In this document: positions 62,393 through 64,000 of the stretch, in pieces
Numbering within the stretch: position 1 is the stretch's first letter
Layout: every line of letters starts with the position of its first letter
DNA from: Streptomyces asoensis
GTDB lineage: Bacteria > Actinomycetota > Actinomycetes > Streptomycetales > Streptomycetaceae
Assembly (NCBI RefSeq): GCF_013085465.1
Contig: NZ_CP049838.1
Coordinates: 4,588,001 to 4,652,000 of the forward strand
Length of the DNA: 64,000 nt
Reading direction: 5' to 3'
The notes under the pieces: generated by a model
Seen by the model: the letters and a program-made list of their open reading frames with translations, nothing else
Databases searched by the model: none
What the model was told of the DNA's origin: nothing
Made by a program: the position numbers and the translations under genes

Positions 62393-63391
62393 CTACCTCG
62401 GCTTCTGTGACCGCCAGACCAGGAACAGCGCCGACGCCACGGCCGCGCCCCGGATCACCCACGGCCAGGTCTGGGCGACGGCGTCGTTCATGTGCCCGTC
62501 CGCGATGGGGTCGCCCCAGCGCCCCTCGGACCGCCCCCACAGCCAGACGAGCCCGGCCGTGAGCGCGAGCCCCGGCAGCCCCATCACGGCGAACTTCGTC
62601 TCCCGCTCGGTCAGCCGACGCGAGGCGTAGGCGATGAGCCACCCCAGGATCAGTCCGAACCAGTTCCCCAGCACGGCGCCGACGCCGAGACATCCGGCGG
62701 CGATCAGCAGCAGGGGGTTGCTCCAGCGGGCCCGCTCACCGGAGGGCGAGCGCCGAAGAACGCGGAACCGACGCCGACGCGGCCGACCGTCGCCCTCACC
62801 CGCCTCCCCCTCAACCTCAGCCTCGGCCTCTTCCTCCTCCCGCTCCTCCTCGAGTTTCCTGGGCCGCGGGGGCTTGAGCAGGTCCGGGATCTCCACTCCG
62901 CCGACGAACCCCGGCACGTCCTCGCCGATGCCCAACGGGGTCGGCTCGTTCAGCCACCAGTCGGGCGTCTCGCGCCCGTCGCCCAGCTCGTGCGCGGGGG
63001 CGCGGTGCGGCGGTGACGCCACGTCGGAGGGGGTCGCGGGGGGCGGCGCGCCGGTCCGGGGCCGCGGCACGACCCGCCGGATCCCCTTCGGCCGCTCCGG
63101 TTCCGCCTCGCGGTCACGCTGTACGGGCACGGAGGGCGCCGGCGTCTGCGGCGCGTCGCCGCCCCGGTCGGCCGCGGCCGCGACGATGTCGTCGGGACTG
63201 CCGAGACGGTCGATGATGCGGCGGACGGCGGCGGGCGAGTCGACGGCCGCCTTCGCCCGGCGCCGGTCGATCTCGTTGCGCAGCTCGGAGACGAGCCGCA
63301 TCCGCGTGGCCGACGACAACTGCCGCTGCTGCGCGACATCCCCGACCCGGCTCAGATACTCGTAGACGACTTGGTCGCTCTCGATCCCCAC
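62393..63391 (-). CDS. HAAS/DUF1700-like membrane protein with acidic linker
   Basis: 332 residues from a GTG. A conserved N-terminal helical domain of about 75 residues (YEYLSRVGDVAQQRQLSSAT; RMRLVSELRNEIDRRR; IIDRLGSPDDIVAAAADRGG) resembles the HAAS domain of PadR-linked anti-sigma-like proteins. It is followed by a disordered Pro/acidic region (EEEREEEEAEAEVEGEAGEG) and four C-terminal membrane segments (LLLIAAGCLGVGAVLGNWFG, MGLPGLALTAGLVWLWG...). It may be a membrane sensor or partner of a regulator; no PadR gene is adjacent. Confidence 0.8.
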   Translation of the reverse strand: MGIESDQVVYEYLSRVGDVAQQRQLSSATRMRLVSELRNEIDRRRAKAAVDSPAAVRRIIDRLGSPDDIVAAAADRGGDAPQTPAPSVPVQRDREAEPERPKGIRRVVPRPRTGAPPPATPSDVASPPHRAPAHELGDGRETPDWWLNEPTPLGIGEDVPGFVGGVEIPDLLKPPRPRKLEEEREEEEAEAEVEGEAGEGDGRPRRRRFRVLRRSPSGERARWSNPLLLIAAGCLGVGAVLGNWFGLILGWLIAYASRRLTERETKFAVMGLPGLALTAGLVWLWGRSEGRWGDPIADGHMNDAVAQTWPWVIRGAAVASALFLVWRSQKPR

Positions 63392-63444
63392 GGAAAGAAG
63401 CTACCGCTTCTCCCCACCTGCACCGCTTCCCCGTTGCCAACACC

Positions 63445-63612
63445 TGTCCATGCAGTGTCGGCGTTCGAGGACAAGGCGGGACGTCAGCGGTCGAGCGCCG
63501 GTCCGCAATCATCCAGCCCGTCCGGGGGCACCCCCCTCCGGGGGAGATTGAGGACAAGGCCCCTTCAGGGCCGAAGCGGGGGTCCCGGGGCGCAGCCCCC
63601 GGGGGACGCCAA
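63445..63612. repeat. Dispersed intergenic repeat block
   Basis: Contains a GCGTTCGAGGACAAGGC-like word, GAGGACAAGGCCCCTTCAGG, then GGGGCGCAGCCCCCGGGGG and inverted GGGGGCACCCCCC/CCGGGGG elements. This composite is one I recognise as frequent between Streptomyces genes. Confidence 0.6.
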
Positions 63613-63629
63613 CCGCTACCGTGGGCAAG

Positions 63630-64000
63630 ATGAGCACCGAGGACCAGCGGGCCCCCCGCTCCCTAGCGGCAGCGCTCCGCGCCCGGGACGACGCTTCACT
63701 TTCCGCACTCCTGCGCGCCCGCCCCGACCTCATCACCCCGGTCCCCACCGACCTCACCCAGCTCGCCACCCGCGCCGGCACCCGCGCCTCCGTCGTCCGC
63801 GCGCTGGAGCGGCTCGACCGGTTCGCCCTCCAGACCGCGGAGGCGCTGGCCGTGGCCGGCGACCCGGCGACGTACGCCGAACTGCTCGGACTGATGGCGG
63901 GCGACACCCGCGACCAGGCGGTCGTCGACGCGCTGCCCGGCGCCCTGGCGACCCTGCGGGAACAGGCCCTGGTCTGGGGCGACGAAGGCAGCCTCCGCCT
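63630..64000 (+). CDS. N-terminal part of a helicase-associated (XPB/Ssl2-like) protein
   Basis: Starts MSTEDQRAPRSLAAALRARD and runs off the window after 123 codons. TACCGT at 63617-63622 leaves seven bases (leaderless). LLRARPDLITPVPTDLTQLA, TRASVVRALERLDRFALQTA and LATLREQALVWGDEG are the opening of the large actinobacterial proteins annotated as helicase C-terminal / helicase-associated domain proteins, which bear the winged helices and an XPB-like C-terminal domain. Domain assignment beyond the window is from memory. Confidence 0.8.
   Translation, partial: MSTEDQRAPRSLAAALRARDDASLSALLRARPDLITPVPTDLTQLATRAGTRASVVRALERLDRFALQTAEALAVAGDPATYAELLGLMAGDTRDQAVVDALPGALATLREQALVWGDEGSLR

Overview
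The window is high-GC actinobacterial chromosome, almost certainly Streptomyces. Codon third positions are G/C-saturated, GTG and TTG starts are common, and many start codons sit 6-7 nt after a TAnnnT-type -10 box (leaderless mRNAs). Gene content and order (dmdR1, a SIS-domain aminosugar gene, citrate synthase 2/pdxH, a cinnamate:CoA ligase operon, serC, mqnB-mqnD, a cold-shock protein) match what I remember of a conserved core block of the S. coelicolor chromosome, read in the opposite direction. It is mostly core genome with islets of decay. I saw no rRNA, tRNA, CRISPR array or intact insertion sequence.

Layout. 1-7.3 kb: the end of an unknown gene, a Pro/Gln-rich membrane protein with TQYIPPV repeats, a TPR-type regulator, a Prim-Pol-like protein and a two-gene ABC transporter. 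7.4-16.7 kb: an alpha/beta-hydrolase fold protein lacking its nucleophile, the iron regulator DmdR1, a NagS-like SIS protein behind a DasR-type operator, a PAS protein, a GNAT enzyme, a structured-RNA locus, an Fe(II) oxygenase with a cysteine-type leader peptide, citrate synthase 2 and pdxH. 16.9-27.1 kb: an eight-gene minus-strand catabolic operon (DinB/maleylpyruvate-isomerase-like protein, AtuA-like protein, two-subunit biotin-dependent acyl-CoA carboxylase, acyl-CoA dehydrogenase, cinnamate-type CoA ligase, enoyl-CoA hydratase, TetR regulator), mostly coupled by 4-bp start/stop overlaps, with a palindromic operator in front.

27-49 kb: an MFS exporter beside a decayed regulator, an EamA exporter, a FemX-type protein, a large FAD/Fe-S oxidoreductase, serC, a CebR-controlled GH5 cellulase, two secreted or hydrolytic proteins, an islet with an aldo/keto reductase and recombinase remnants (39-41.1 kb), thpR with a 29-aa membrane peptide, a GNAT enzyme, a MarR-MFS pair, a purine-type permease and a CtpE-like P-type ATPase. 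49-64 kb: three tandem secreted paralogues, a sacsin/Hsp90-like ATPase, DUF3027, an MFS-fold protein, the lipoprotein-mqnB-mqnD operon of futalosine menaquinone synthesis, a cold-shock protein, small membrane proteins, a HAD phosphatase and the start of a helicase-type gene.

The most unusual feature is a recurrent local architecture. At several genes (ends near 7257, 7447, 14381, 31169, 44769, 50146, 56008) short tandem repeats begin at or over the stop codon and run downstream. At 28469-28568 a repeat instead multiplies a start-codon region. The other strongest leads are the promoter / strong ribosome-binding site / 12-codon ORF / hairpin locus at 12.8-13.05 kb, the cysteine leader peptide in front of the oxygenase, and the set of three secreted paralogues.
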